DNA from: Sphaerotilus mobilis
GTDB taxonomy: Bacteria > Pseudomonadota > Gammaproteobacteria > Burkholderiales > Burkholderiaceae_C
Reading direction: 5' to 3'
Length of the DNA: 64,000 bases
NCBI RefSeq assembly: GCF_004216565.1
Contig: NZ_SGWV01000010.1
Location: 62,001 to 126,000, forward strand
The notes under the pieces are model-generated. The model was not told the DNA's origin, ran no database searches, and was given only the letters and a program-made list of their open reading frames with translations. How positions within the stretch are numbered: the stretch's first letter is position 1; each line of letters begins with the position of its first letter. The position numbers and the translations under genes were made by a program. Below are positions 1 through 8,543 of the stretch, one piece after another.

Positions 1-1780
1 TCGGCGTCTCGGCGGCGGGCACGGCATCGACGCAGGGGAAGTAGAGCGAGAAGGTCGCGCCCTCGCCAGGCCTGCTCTGCACGTCGATCGCGCCGCCCAG
101 GTCGGCCATCACGCTGTGCACCACCGCCAGGCCCAAGCCGGTGCCGCGCAAGGCCGAGCGGGTGGTGAAGAAGGGCTCGAACAGCCGCGCCATGACGTCC
201 GGCGCGATGCCGGGGCCGCCGTCGGCCACGCTCAGGCAGGCATGGCGACCCGGTGCCAGCGTGCTGGCGTGCAGCGGACGGGGCCGGGTCAGCGTCACCA
301 CGCCGAGCGACACCCGCAGCGTGCCGCCTTCGGGCATGGCCTGGACGGCGTTGGTGCACAGGTTCATCGCGGCCTCGTGGATCAGCGTGGCATCGCCGTC
401 GATGGCGGCCTGTGGCGCCTGCAGCGCACGCACCAGCCGGATGCCGGGTGGCAGCGAGCCTTCCAGCATGCGCAAGGCCTCGTCGACCACCGGCTGCAGC
501 CACAAGGTGTCGTGGCGGCGCGGCGTGCCACGGCCGAAGGACAGGATGCGTTCGACCAGCGCCTTGCCGCGCTGGCCAGCCTGCAGCACCTGGTCGAGCT
601 GACGCGCCTGGCTCGACCCGTCGGCGGCCTGCGTGCGTGCCAGCTCGCCCCAGCCGATGACGGCGGCCAGCACGTTGTTGAAGTCATGCGCCACACCACC
701 GGCCAGCGTGCCCAGCGCTTCGAGCTTGCGGGCCCGCAGTGCGCGATCCTGATCGGCCGCCCAGGCCGCCTGCGAGGCCCGCCGCAGCGCCGCCTCGCGG
801 GCATGGCGCACGGTCAGCAGGGTGGTCACCAGCAAGGCCGACGCGGCGAAGGCAGCGATCACGCTGGCCAGCGCGGTCCAGTCGGCCAGCGCGGCGTCCA
901 GGTCACGGCCCAGCACGACCAGCACCGGGTGATGGGCCAGCGGTTGCACGGCCACCAGGCGCTGCTGGCCGTCGCGGGTGGTGTAGCGCAGGCCCTGGGA
1001 CGCGTCCGGGTCGTCCCAGAGGGCCGACAGGACCTCCGGCGGCATCGGTGCGTCCCGCCCGGGCGCCGCACCGCCCTCGCTGGGCTGTGACACCCGCAGG
1101 CCGTCGCGCCGGTAGAGCGCCACGGCGATGTCGGGCGAGGGCATCACGGCCGCATAGCCGCCGTCGATGAAGTCGGGCTGCGTGACCAGCACGACGACGC
1201 CACGGAAGGTGCCGCCGTCGCGGTCGCGCCAGTCCATCGCCAGCCCGATCGAGCGCTCGCCGTCATCCTGCCGGCTGCGAAAGGGCTGGCCGATGTAGAG
1301 CGCCGCCGGCCCGAGCTGGCGCGCGCCAACGTAGAAGTCCCGCGTGGCCAGGGACACGGGCGCGGCCGGGGTCTGTGTGCGCGAGGTCGCGAGGACGTGG
1401 CCCTGGTCGTCGAGCACGGTCAGCGCCCGCACCCGGGGCAAGGCCGCGACACGGGCCCGCAGCAGCTCATGCAGGTCGGCCCTGCCGGGCAGGACCAGCC
1501 CGTCGCCCAGCTCAGCGCGGGTCGCGCGCAGCACCGCGTCGGCCGTGCCCAGCGTGCTGTCGGCCTGCGCCGCCACGGCGTCGGCCAGTGCCGCGAGGGT
1601 GCGCTGTTCGGCCTCCAGGGTCTGGGCCCGCAAGGCCCACAGACCGGCCGCCACCAGCAAGGCCACCGCCAGCTCGCCGACCAGCACGGCCAGCACGCTG
1701 CGGGTGCGCAGCAGTTCAGACCAGCCGGGGGTGGACCAGGGCGTGGTGGTTTCGGTGTCTTGCGCGCGGGCGTCGGTCAT
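1..1780 (-). CDS. Membrane sensor histidine kinase (C-terminus cut by window edge)
   Basis: Inner-membrane sensor kinase that should autophosphorylate on His and pass the phosphate to a response regulator. About 593 codons are visible from the ATG (M-T-D-A-R-A-Q); the gene runs off the left edge. A first membrane helix lies near residues 24-46. A region of about 250 residues, presumably extracytoplasmic and PDC/Cache-like in length, follows, then a second helix near 300-322. The H-box AGGVAHDFNNVL puts the phospho-His near residue 365; the HDFNN form is common in hybrid kinases. An ATPase domain shows an N-box (NLCTNAVQA), G1 (DGGPGIAP) and G2 (GTGLGLAVVHS). A receiver domain could follow beyond the edge. 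It is divergent from the sugar dehydrogenase gene with only about 54 bp between them. Kinase identity is certain; the ligand is unknown. Confidence 0.93.
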   Translation of the reverse strand, partial: MTDARAQDTETTTPWSTPGWSELLRTRSVLAVLVGELAVALLVAAGLWALRAQTLEAEQRTLAALADAVAAQADSTLGTADAVLRATRAELGDGLVLPGRADLHELLRARVAALPRVRALTVLDDQGHVLATSRTQTPAAPVSLATRDFYVGARQLGPAALYIGQPFRSRQDDGERSIGLAMDWRDRDGGTFRGVVVLVTQPDFIDGGYAAVMPSPDIAVALYRRDGLRVSQPSEGGAAPGRDAPMPPEVLSALWDDPDASQGLRYTTRDGQQRLVAVQPLAHHPVLVVLGRDLDAALADWTALASVIAAFAASALLVTTLLTVRHAREAALRRASQAAWAADQDRALRARKLEALGTLAGGVAHDFNNVLAAVIGWGELARTQAADGSSQARQLDQVLQAGQRGKALVERILSFGRGTPRRHDTLWLQPVVDEALRMLEGSLPPGIRLVRALQAPQAAIDGDATLIHEAAMNLCTNAVQAMPEGGTLRVSLGVVTLTRPRPLHASTLAPGRHACLSVADGGPGIAPDVMARLFEPFFTTRSALRGTGLGLAVVHSVMADLGGAIDVQSRPGEGATFSLYFPCVDAVPAAETP

Positions 1781-1834
1781 CGGCGCAAGCGTGCCACGTG
1801 CTTACCATCCGCGCCTTCAACAGGAGACGCTCCC

Positions 1835-3151
1835 ATGCAAGGCCCAGGCTTGTTCACCCAAATCATGTCGCAGGTTGTCGCTGGCATCGGCCATGTGGCG
1901 ATCCGCTGGCGGCGCCGCCAGGGCGGCGTCGAACGCCAGGCCATGGGCACCCAACCCAGCATCCCGCAGGCCCGTCCACAAGGCATCCTGCCGACCCTGA
2001 AGATGCCCACCGCACGCGGCTGGGCACCGGGCAAGCGGCCCGTCGCCGCCGCCGGCCTGAAGGTGAACGCCTTTGCCAGCGGCCTGGACCATCCGCGCTG
2101 GATGCTGGTGCTGCCCAACGGCGACGTGACGGTGGCCGAGGCCTGCTTCCTGCCCGGCACGATCAACTCCCTGTTCGACTACGCCATGGTCAGCACGATG
2201 GCGCGTGCGGCCGCCACCGGCCAGAGCGCCAACCGCATCACGCTGCTGCGCGATGCCGATGGCGACGGCGTTGCCGAGCATCAGGAGCCCTTCCTGAAGG
2301 ACCTGCGCCAGCCCTTCGGCATGGCCTTGCTGGACGGCACCTTCTACGTCGGCAACACCGATGGCCTGGTCGCCTTCCCATATCAGGACGGCCAGACCCG
2401 CATCGACGCGGCCGGCACGCCGCTGGCGAGCTTCAAGCCCGGTGGCCACTGGACCCGCAGCCTGCTGCCCAGCCCGGACGGCCGCAAGCTCTACATCGGC
2501 GTGGGCTCGCTCAGCAACATCGGCGACGACGGCATGGCTGCAGAGGAAGGCCGCGCCTGCATCTGGGAACACGACCGCCAGACGGGTCAGACGCGCCTCT
2601 ATGCCGAAGGCCTGCGCAACCCCGTCGGCCTGGCCTGGGAGCCGACCACCGGCGCGCTCTGGACGGTGGTCAACGAACGCGACGGCCTGGGCGACGAGAC
2701 GCCGCCGGACTACCTGACCTCGGTGCGCGAGGGCGGCTTCTACGGCTGGCCCTACTGCTACTGGGGCAAGACGGTGGACGACCGCGTGCCGCAGGACGCC
2801 GCACGGGTGGCCAGCGCCTTGCAGCCCGACTACGCGCTGGGCGGCCACACCGCCTCGCTGGGCCTGTGCTGGCTGCCCGCCGGCACGCTGCCGGGCTACC
2901 CGGACGGCATGGTGATCGGCCAGCACGGCTCGTGGAACCGCAGCACGCTGAGCGGCTACAAGGTCATCTTCGTGCCCTTCGTCGACGGCCAGCCCTCGGG
3001 CCCGCCGCGCGACATCCTGAGCGGCTTCCTGGCACCGGACGAGAGCGAGTCCTGGGGCCGCCCGGTCGGCGTGACCATCGGCCCGGACGGCCATTCGCTG
3101 CTGGTCGCCGATGACGTCGGCAACGTGATCTGGCGCGTGACCGGGGCCTGA
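1835..3151 (+). CDS. PQQ-dependent-type sugar/sorbosone dehydrogenase family beta-propeller
   Basis: A 438-residue protein of the glucose/sorbosone dehydrogenase (soluble quinoprotein) beta-propeller family. These enzymes oxidise sugars or aldoses with PQQ, usually in the periplasm. Family landmarks are GLDHPRWM near the start of the propeller, QPFGMALLDG, GLRNPVGLAWEP, and GQHGSWNRSTLSGYK near the C-terminus with the conserved HGSWNR. The start is the ATG preceded by CAGGAGA; the open frame upstream has no such ribosome site. The first 45 residues are basic and amphipathic rather than a clean Sec signal, so the location is unsure. It is a monocistron between a divergent kinase and a BON protein. 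The substrate cannot be read from sequence. Confidence 0.9.
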   Translation: MQGPGLFTQIMSQVVAGIGHVAIRWRRRQGGVERQAMGTQPSIPQARPQGILPTLKMPTARGWAPGKRPVAAAGLKVNAFASGLDHPRWMLVLPNGDVTVAEACFLPGTINSLFDYAMVSTMARAAATGQSANRITLLRDADGDGVAEHQEPFLKDLRQPFGMALLDGTFYVGNTDGLVAFPYQDGQTRIDAAGTPLASFKPGGHWTRSLLPSPDGRKLYIGVGSLSNIGDDGMAAEEGRACIWEHDRQTGQTRLYAEGLRNPVGLAWEPTTGALWTVVNERDGLGDETPPDYLTSVREGGFYGWPYCYWGKTVDDRVPQDAARVASALQPDYALGGHTASLGLCWLPAGTLPGYPDGMVIGQHGSWNRSTLSGYKVIFVPFVDGQPSGPPRDILSGFLAPDESESWGRPVGVTIGPDGHSLLVADDVGNVIWRVTGA

Positions 3152-3323
3152 CCGAAGGCGCCTGACACAAGGCGCATGACAACGGTCATGCGCCGTGCCC
3201 AGGCGGTTGCAGCCGCAACCCCCGGGCAACGGACTTGCAGCGGTGCGGTAACGCGTCCGGCCGACAGTGAAGACACCGCAGACGGACCCGTCAGCGGACC
3301 TTCTTCACCTGCAAGGACACACC

Positions 3324-3956
3324 ATGACCACGCTGAATCCGCGCCTTCAACGCCTGGCTGCTGCCACGGCCCTGCTGACCGGCCTGCTGGCCGCCAGCGC
3401 CGCGCCGGCAGGCGAGATCGTCGGCACCACCGAGGCCGATCGGGCCCTGGCCGGCAAGGTCCAGGCGGCCATGCTCAACGCGGCCCCTTTCCATGACCCG
3501 CTGACCGACGTGACCATCCGCGCCGACGCCGGTCGCGTGCTGCTGTCGGGCTGGGTCGCCCATGCCGACCATGAGGCGCTGGCCCGCTCGATCGCGATGC
3601 GTGTCGACGGCGTGCAAGCGGTCTCGACCCAGGTGCGCGCCTGGTCGAGCGATCCGGACTACCGCATCGGCCTGGCCGCCCCCGACCTGCTGGCCGAGCC
3701 GACGGCCGCAGGCCCGATGAGCACGGCCAGTCCGGCCGATCTCGACCTCGCAGCCAAGGTCCGCGCCAGCCTGCTGCAGACCGGTGCCTTCGAGCCGAAG
3801 AACACCGAGCTGCAGGTGCGTGCCAGCGATGGCCGCGTCAGCCTGAGCGGCTGGCTGGCGTCACCGGCCGATGAACCCGCAGTGCGCCAGTCGGCCCTGG
3901 CCGTGCCGGGCGTGACCCGCGTCGACAGCTGGTTCCGCGCCTGGGCCAGCGAATGA
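3324..3956 (+). CDS. Exported protein with two BON domains
   Basis: A 210-residue protein with an N-terminal signal peptide (basic start, hydrophobic stretch, cleavage after SAAPAG near residue 28). Two BON (OsmY/phospholipid-binding) modules follow, roughly residues 35-105 and 125-205. Each repeats the DRVLLSGWV/GRVSLSGWL strand and the V-GV--V pattern near its end. BON proteins sit in the periplasm and help envelope integrity under osmotic stress. I chose the ATG after the GCAAGGACAC ribosome-site-like sequence; the in-frame extension upstream starts inside non-coding sequence. The conserved 'LSGW' core shows the modules arose by internal duplication. Confidence 0.88.
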   Translation: MTTLNPRLQRLAAATALLTGLLAASAAPAGEIVGTTEADRALAGKVQAAMLNAAPFHDPLTDVTIRADAGRVLLSGWVAHADHEALARSIAMRVDGVQAVSTQVRAWSSDPDYRIGLAAPDLLAEPTAAGPMSTASPADLDLAAKVRASLLQTGAFEPKNTELQVRASDGRVSLSGWLASPADEPAVRQSALAVPGVTRVDSWFRAWASE

Positions 3957-3968
3957 CATCGCCGCCGT

Positions 3969-4015
3969 GAGGGCCATGCCCTCAAGCCCGGGACGCCTGC
4001 GGGGTCGTCCCGGGC
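3969..4015 (+). terminator. Two consecutive hairpins between BON gene and response regulator
   Basis: Two perfect stem-loops follow the BON stop codon. GAGGGC-CAT-GCCCTC (6 bp) is followed by a 10-bp stem GCCCGGGACG/CGTCCCGGGC with a 10-nt loop. There is no U-run, so this is not a textbook Rho-independent terminator. It may protect the 3' end of the upstream mRNA or separate the two transcripts. Confidence 0.5.
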
Positions 4016-4086
4016 GCCACTACAGTGGTCCAGCCTGAGCTGCGAGCCGCTTTTGGACCTCGACGGCGCCAGGTGGAGTACCCCGC

Positions 4087-5010
4087 GTGAACACCCTGTC
4101 CACCTTTGCCAACCCGTCCGTGACGGAGCCGCCACCGCCCGTGGGCACGGCCCGCCCGATCGACGACAGCGCCGCCACGATGGCGGCCCCGCACATCCTC
4201 GTGGTCGACGACGACCCCTCGCTGCGCGAGCTGCTGCAGGACTACCTCGGCGACCACGGCCTGCGCGTCAGCGCGGTGGCCGATGGCCGCGCCATGCTGG
4301 CCCGCTTCGAACAGGACACCATCGACCTGGTCGTGCTGGACCTGCGCCTGCCCGGCGAGGACGGTCTGCAGCTGGCCCGCATGCTGCGCGCACGCATGCC
4401 CACGCTGCCCATCGTGCTGCTGACCGGCGTGGCCGAAGAGGCCGACCGCGTGATGGGCCTGGAGCTGGGCGCCGACGACTACATCACCAAGCCCTTCAGC
4501 CCGCGCGAGCTGCTGGCGCGCATCCGCGCCGTCTTGCGCCGTGCCCAGCCACAGGGCCAAGGGCTGTCTGCCTTGTCGACCTTGCCGCCCACATTGCCGC
4601 CCACATTGCCGATGAAGGCGACGCCAACGGCAACACCGACGGGCTTGGCCTCGGAAGGCCCGGCCCTGGCCGTGCGCGAAGACCCGCGCCGCGCCTGCCG
4701 CTTCGCTGGCTGGGAACTCAACCTGCGCACCCGCCGGCTGACCGCGCCGGACGGCCGCAAGCTCGAACTCAGCAATGGCGAATACAGCCTGCTGCTGGCC
4801 TTCTGCAGCGCGCCAGAACGTGTGCTCAGCCGCGATCAGCTGCTGACGCTCTCGCGCCTGCACAACGCCGAGGTCTATGACCGCACCGTCGACGTCCAGG
4901 TCCTGCGCCTGCGCCGCAAGATCGAGTCCGACCCCTTCCACCCCCGCCTGATCGTGACCGAACGCGGCGCGGGCTACCGCTTCGATGCAGCGGTGGAGAC
5001 CTTGTATTGA
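4087..5010 (+). CDS. OmpR/PhoB-family response regulator
   Basis: A 307-residue two-component DNA-binding regulator. The receiver domain spans about residues 35-150, with the acidic pocket HILVVDDD, phospho-acceptor Asp85 in VVLDLRLPG, and the switch Lys in ITKPFSPREL. A winged-helix trans_reg_C domain fills about 205-300 (YSLLLAFCSAPERVLSRDQL, RTVDVQVLRLRRKIE, GAGYRF). The start is a GTG eight bases after AGGTGGAG. The N-terminus is about 33 residues longer than usual for the family. An unusually long Pro/Thr linker (about residues 155-185) contains an in-frame duplicated 12-mer. No partner kinase is adjacent; the sensor kinase at the window start is on the other strand and two genes away. 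Confidence 0.93.
   Translation: MNTLSTFANPSVTEPPPPVGTARPIDDSAATMAAPHILVVDDDPSLRELLQDYLGDHGLRVSAVADGRAMLARFEQDTIDLVVLDLRLPGEDGLQLARMLRARMPTLPIVLLTGVAEEADRVMGLELGADDYITKPFSPRELLARIRAVLRRAQPQGQGLSALSTLPPTLPPTLPMKATPTATPTGLASEGPALAVREDPRRACRFAGWELNLRTRRLTAPDGRKLELSNGEYSLLLAFCSAPERVLSRDQLLTLSRLHNAEVYDRTVDVQVLRLRRKIESDPFHPRLIVTERGAGYRFDAAVETLY
4582..4605 (+). repeat. Tandem 12-mer inside response-regulator linker
   Basis: TTGCCGCCCACA occurs twice in tandem, with a third partial copy before and after. It encodes the LPPT repeat of the inter-domain linker. The period is divisible by three, so copy-number change would alter linker length without shifting frame. Confidence 0.75.
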
Positions 5011-5094
5011 GGCGCGTGGGCGACACCGCCCGGGTTCCGGCACACGCCTGAGCTGACGCGCCTTCAGCCCTCGACCTGTCACCCCTTTGACCGG

Positions 5095-5322
5095 TCACCC
5101 TTTCAGCAAGCGCCGCACCACCACCACCAGCCCCCACGCCACCAGCGCACCGGCGAGGATGGCCAGCGGAATGCCCCAGCGGGCGTCGAGGTCGCCGCCC
5201 AGCAGGGCCAGGCAGTTGTTGGTGGATGCGCGGGCGCTGGCGGCATGGGCCGTTGCCGTCTGCAGCGGGACGGCCGCCCACAGCGTCGCCGCGCGGCAGG
5301 ACCAGCGGCGCATGGCAGGCAT
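5095..5322 (-). CDS. Possible small membrane protein
   Basis: About 75 codons from the first ATG of a cluster (M-P-A-M-R-R-W). The translation has a basic, moderately hydrophobic N-terminus that could be a signal peptide, ending near THAAS-like residues (TAHAAS). A strong hydrophobic helix (IPLAILAGALVAWGLVVVV) follows, then a basic RRLLKG tail. I recognise no family and see no good ribosome site; a second ATG nine bases inward is equally likely. It lies between a plus-strand regulator and the 3' end of the chemosensory cluster. The plausible membrane topology is the only support. Confidence 0.4.
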   Translation of the reverse strand: MPAMRRWSCRAATLWAAVPLQTATAHAASARASTNNCLALLGGDLDARWGIPLAILAGALVAWGLVVVVRRLLKG

Positions 5323-5448
5323 CGGGTGACGAGGGTGGGCGCACGGGAACACGCCCCCGAGTCTGCGCCGGCCAGGTTGGCGGCGCATGGCGCGCAGACC
5401 TGCGGCGTGTGACGGATGCAATCCGCCGGGGCTCAGGCCAGGCCCTGG

Positions 5449-6513
5449 TCAGGCCCGGGCGTCGAACTGCAGGATGGCGCGGCCGATGGCGTCCAGCGGC
5501 AGGATGTCGTCGACCGCGTGCAGCTTGATCGCTTCCTTGGGCATGCCGAAGACCACGCAGGTCTCCTCGTTTTGGGCCACGGTGCGCGCGCCGGTCTCGT
5601 GCATCTGCAACATGCCGCGGGCGCCGTCGTCCCCCATGCCGGTCATGATGATGCCCAGCGCGTTGCGGCCGGCACATTCGGCCACCGAGCGGAACAGCAC
5701 GTCGACCGAGGGCTTGTGGCGGTTGACCGGCGGGCCGTCGCTGACGACCGCGTAGTACTGCCCGCCCGACTTGCGCAACTGCATGTGCTTGCCGCCGGGG
5801 GCGATCAGCGCGACGCCACGTTCGAGCCGGTCGCCGTCGCGGGCCTCGCGCACGTTGATCGCGCACAGGCCGTCCAGGCGCTGCGCATAGAGCGCGGTGA
5901 ACTTCTCGGGCATGTGCTGGGTGATGGCGATGCCCGGCGCATCGGCGGGCATCTGGCGCAAGACCCATTCGATGGCCTGGGTGCCGCCGGTCGAGCTGCC
6001 GATCACCACCGGCTTGTTGATCGCCAGCGCGTGCACGCCGGCCGCTGCGGCGCTGCGCAGCGGTGACGGCATGGCCTCGCTCGCGGCGCTGTCCTGGCTC
6101 CTGCGGCGGGGCTTGGAACGGGCCGCCGCCTTGAGGGTCTGGATCAGCTCCAGCTTGCTTTCCTGCAGGTGCTGCTTGAGGCCCATCTTGGGCTTGCCCA
6201 GCACCGCCACCGCGCCAGCGGCGAGGGCTTCGAGGGCGACCTTGCCGCCTTCGTTGGTCAGCGTCGAACAGATCACCGTGGGGATCGGGTTGCTGACCAT
6301 CAGCTGGCGCAAGAAGGTCAGGCCGTCCATGCCGGGCATCTCGATGTCGAGCAGCAGCACGTCGGGCTTGAGCTTGCGCAGCGCCTCGGCGGCGATCAGC
6401 GGGTTGGGGGCGCTGCCGACCAGCTCGATGTCGGCCAGACCGGACAGCAGGTGCGCGACGGTCTGTCGCACGACGGCCGAGTCATCGACCACAAAGACCT
6501 GGATGGACGCCAT
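5449..6513 (-). CDS. cheB: Chemotaxis protein-glutamate methylesterase/glutamine deamidase CheB
   Basis: A 354-residue CheB, which removes methyl groups from chemoreceptor glutamates and deamidates glutamines, giving adaptation feedback. An N-terminal receiver (residues 1-125) carries the acidic pair in VVDDSAVVR and phospho-acceptor Asp56 (LLLDIEMPGMDG). The C-terminal methylesterase domain has the catalytic serine region IGSSTGGTQAIEWVL, the His in ITQHMPEKFT, and the Asp in MTGMGDDGARGM. The insertion AARSKPRRRSQDS is a basic linker between the domains. It is the last gene of the che cluster, 40 bp after cheD. Confidence 0.97.
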   Translation of the reverse strand: MASIQVFVVDDSAVVRQTVAHLLSGLADIELVGSAPNPLIAAEALRKLKPDVLLLDIEMPGMDGLTFLRQLMVSNPIPTVICSTLTNEGGKVALEALAAGAVAVLGKPKMGLKQHLQESKLELIQTLKAAARSKPRRRSQDSAASEAMPSPLRSAAAAGVHALAINKPVVIGSSTGGTQAIEWVLRQMPADAPGIAITQHMPEKFTALYAQRLDGLCAINVREARDGDRLERGVALIAPGGKHMQLRKSGGQYYAVVSDGPPVNRHKPSVDVLFRSVAECAGRNALGIIMTGMGDDGARGMLQMHETGARTVAQNEETCVVFGMPKEAIKLHAVDDILPLDAIGRAILQFDARA

Positions 6514-6553
6514 GAGAAAGCTTCTGCGTTGTGGCTGATCGGCGCGGTGTCGA

Positions 6554-7084
6554 TCAGGCCTGGGGTTCGGGATCCACCACGGTGCAGACCGGCGCGGCCG
6601 GTCCGACCTGCCAGCTCAGCTTGCGGTAGCCGGTGCCGCCGACCGACTGCTCGATCACGCGGATGCCGCCACCGTCGAGCAGCTCCAGCACCCGAGCGAC
6701 GTTGCGCATGCCCACATGCAGGCCGTCGAAGGTGCCGCGGTACTGGTTGGGGAACATGTTGGCGCCGCCGTAGATCCGCGCCAGACACAGGCGCGGCACG
6801 ATGCCGCGGGCCAGCAGGCCGTCGGCCATGGCCTGCAGCGCGCAGCGGGCGTGGTGAGGATCGGGGGGGCGGCGCGGATCGCTGTCGTTGGCATGCACGA
6901 TGTGGCACATCGCGCCGACCGTGCCGCGTGGGTCGACCAGCGTGACCGCGACGCAGGAACCGAGCAAGGTGTCGAGCCGGTCGCCCGCATTGGCCACCAC
7001 CACGTCACCCGGGTTGAGCAGGTGGACACGCGGTGACGGGTAGACGTCGGCGAGGCTGGCGGGTGCGGTCAGGGCGGCGGGCAT
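6554..7084 (-). CDS. cheD: Chemoreceptor glutamine deamidase CheD
   Basis: CheD deamidates specific glutamines in chemoreceptors and can dock with CheC/CheY-P in other bacteria. The family core is present: LLGSCVAVTL with catalytic Cys44, then MCHIVHAN with the catalytic His about 17 residues later, and IYGGANMFPN. From the ATG the product is 176 residues. A TTG five codons upstream would overlap the cheR stop (TTGA) and give 181 residues; translational coupling makes that start possible. It lies between cheR and cheB in the same direction, so it acts with them in adaptation. Confidence 0.93.
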   Translation of the reverse strand: MPAALTAPASLADVYPSPRVHLLNPGDVVVANAGDRLDTLLGSCVAVTLVDPRGTVGAMCHIVHANDSDPRRPPDPHHARCALQAMADGLLARGIVPRLCLARIYGGANMFPNQYRGTFDGLHVGMRNVARVLELLDGGGIRVIEQSVGGTGYRKLSWQVGPAAPVCTVVDPEPQA

Positions 7085-7095
7085 GGTCAAGCGGC

Positions 7096-7968
7096 TCAAC
7101 GCATGGGCTTGCGGAAGGCGCCGGGTATCAACGGCACCAGCCCCGATTCGGCATGGGCGCGCCCTTCGGCGGTGCCCATGAACAGGATGCCGCCGGGCTT
7201 GATCGTCGCGGCGACACGGTCGATCACCGCACGCTTGGTCTCGGCATCGAAATAGATCAGCACATTGCGCAGGAAGACGATGTCAAAGGGCCCGATGCCC
7301 CCGATCGGCTTGCACAGGTTGAGCTGGCCGAACTGGACCCGCTCGCGCAGCTCGTCCTTGACCATCACCTGGCCTTCGGCCGCGCCTTCACCGCGCAGGC
7401 AATGGCGTTTCAGGCGCTCGGGGCTGACATGGCGCAGCCGGTCGACCGGGTAGATGCCCTGCTTGGCCGACAGCAGCACGCGGTGGCTGATGTCGGTGGC
7501 CAGGATGCGCCAGTCCGAGCCGATCTGGCCGGACTTCTGCAGCTCGGCCAGCAGCATCGCCGTGCTGTAGGCCTCATCGCCGAAGGACGCGGCCGCGCTC
7601 CACAGCGACAGCGGCGCACGGCTGCGTCGGCCGACCAGTTCCTTCTCCAGCAGCTCGAAGTGGTGCGGCTCGCGGAAGAAGTAGGTCTCGTTGGTGGTCA
7701 GCAGGTCGACCGCCATCTGGAACTCGGCCGCCTCGTGTTCATCGAGCAGCAGCGCGAGGTAGTCGTCATAGCCGCGCAGCCCGAGGCGCTGGATGCGTGG
7801 CGCCAGGCGTGAGGCCAGCAGCGACTTCTTCGAGGCGTTCATCGACAGGCCGACCGTCTCGTACATCAGCGCGGTGATGCGCCCGAAGGTTCGGTCGCTG
7901 AGGTCGTTGACGGTGGGCTGTGGTGGCAGGGTCGCCAGCACGGCCGCTGCGGTGGTCTCCAGATCCAT
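7096..7968 (-). CDS. cheR: Chemotaxis protein methyltransferase CheR
   Basis: A 290-residue SAM-dependent methyltransferase that methylates glutamates of MCPs. The N-terminal helical domain (about residues 20-90) recognises the receptor: FGRITALMYETVGLSMNASKKSLLASRL, of which SMNASK is typical. The SAM domain shows LWSAAASFGDEAYSTAML (a variant of the usual GEE-YS motif), WRILATDIS, and FDIVFLRNVLIYFD with the family motif RNVLIYF. I start at the ATG of M-D-L-E-T; the longer open frame upstream is a shadow inside cheW. It lies 22 bp after cheW and its stop abuts cheD. Confidence 0.96.
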   Translation of the reverse strand: MDLETTAAAVLATLPPQPTVNDLSDRTFGRITALMYETVGLSMNASKKSLLASRLAPRIQRLGLRGYDDYLALLLDEHEAAEFQMAVDLLTTNETYFFREPHHFELLEKELVGRRSRAPLSLWSAAASFGDEAYSTAMLLAELQKSGQIGSDWRILATDISHRVLLSAKQGIYPVDRLRHVSPERLKRHCLRGEGAAEGQVMVKDELRERVQFGQLNLCKPIGGIGPFDIVFLRNVLIYFDAETKRAVIDRVAATIKPGGILFMGTAEGRAHAESGLVPLIPGAFRKPMR

Positions 7969-7990
7969 GGTGTGTGACGTGTGACGGCAC

Positions 7991-8533
7991 TCAGGCCGCC
8001 AGACGCTCCTGTTCCTCGTCGCACAGGCAGGCCAGTGCCTCGATGTCGAGCACGTGATCCGTCTCCAGCAGCGTGATGAAACGCTCCTGGCGACGCACCA
8101 CGCCGCGGATGTGTTCGCGCCCGATGGCGCTGCCGAAGGTCGGCGCAGGCTCGATGGTGGCCGGGTCGATGTCGATGACCTCGCTGACCGCATCGACCAT
8201 CAGGCCGAGCTCGATGCGTTCGACATGGCTGCCGTTCGGCCGGCGGGCCTCGAAGATCACGATGCAGGTCTTCTCGCCGACCTCGGCCTGGCCTCGGCCC
8301 AGCCGGGCCTGCAGGTCGATCACCGGCACGACCGAGCCGCGCAGGTTGATCACGCCGCGCACGAAGGCGGGGGTGCGGGGCACCAGCGTCATCGGGCCGA
8401 ACTGGATGATCTCGCGCACCGCCTCGATGCCGACGGCGAAGACCCGCTCACCCAGCCAGAAGGTCAGGTGCTGCAAGGCGGCCGTCTCATCGGACGGGTC
8501 CGCTGCCTGCACCTTGGGGGACACGGCGTTCAT
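7991..8533 (-). CDS. cheW: Chemotaxis coupling protein CheW
   Basis: A 180-residue scaffold that couples receptors to CheA. A single CheW-like beta-barrel domain begins at about residue 25 (LTFWLGERVFAVGIEAVREI), with the RGVINLRGSVVPVIDLQARLG signature that contacts receptor and kinase, then GLMVDAVSEVIDI. The start is set by a strong GAGGAG ribosome site 9 bases upstream. A C-terminal tail (ALACLCDEEQERLAA) slightly exceeds the usual CheW length. It is 10 bp after the PAS-containing receptor gene, so both are probably made in proportion. Confidence 0.96.
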   Translation of the reverse strand: MNAVSPKVQAADPSDETAALQHLTFWLGERVFAVGIEAVREIIQFGPMTLVPRTPAFVRGVINLRGSVVPVIDLQARLGRGQAEVGEKTCIVIFEARRPNGSHVERIELGLMVDAVSEVIDIDPATIEPAPTFGSAIGREHIRGVVRRQERFITLLETDHVLDIEALACLCDEEQERLAA

Positions 8534-8543
8534 GCCGGGCTCC

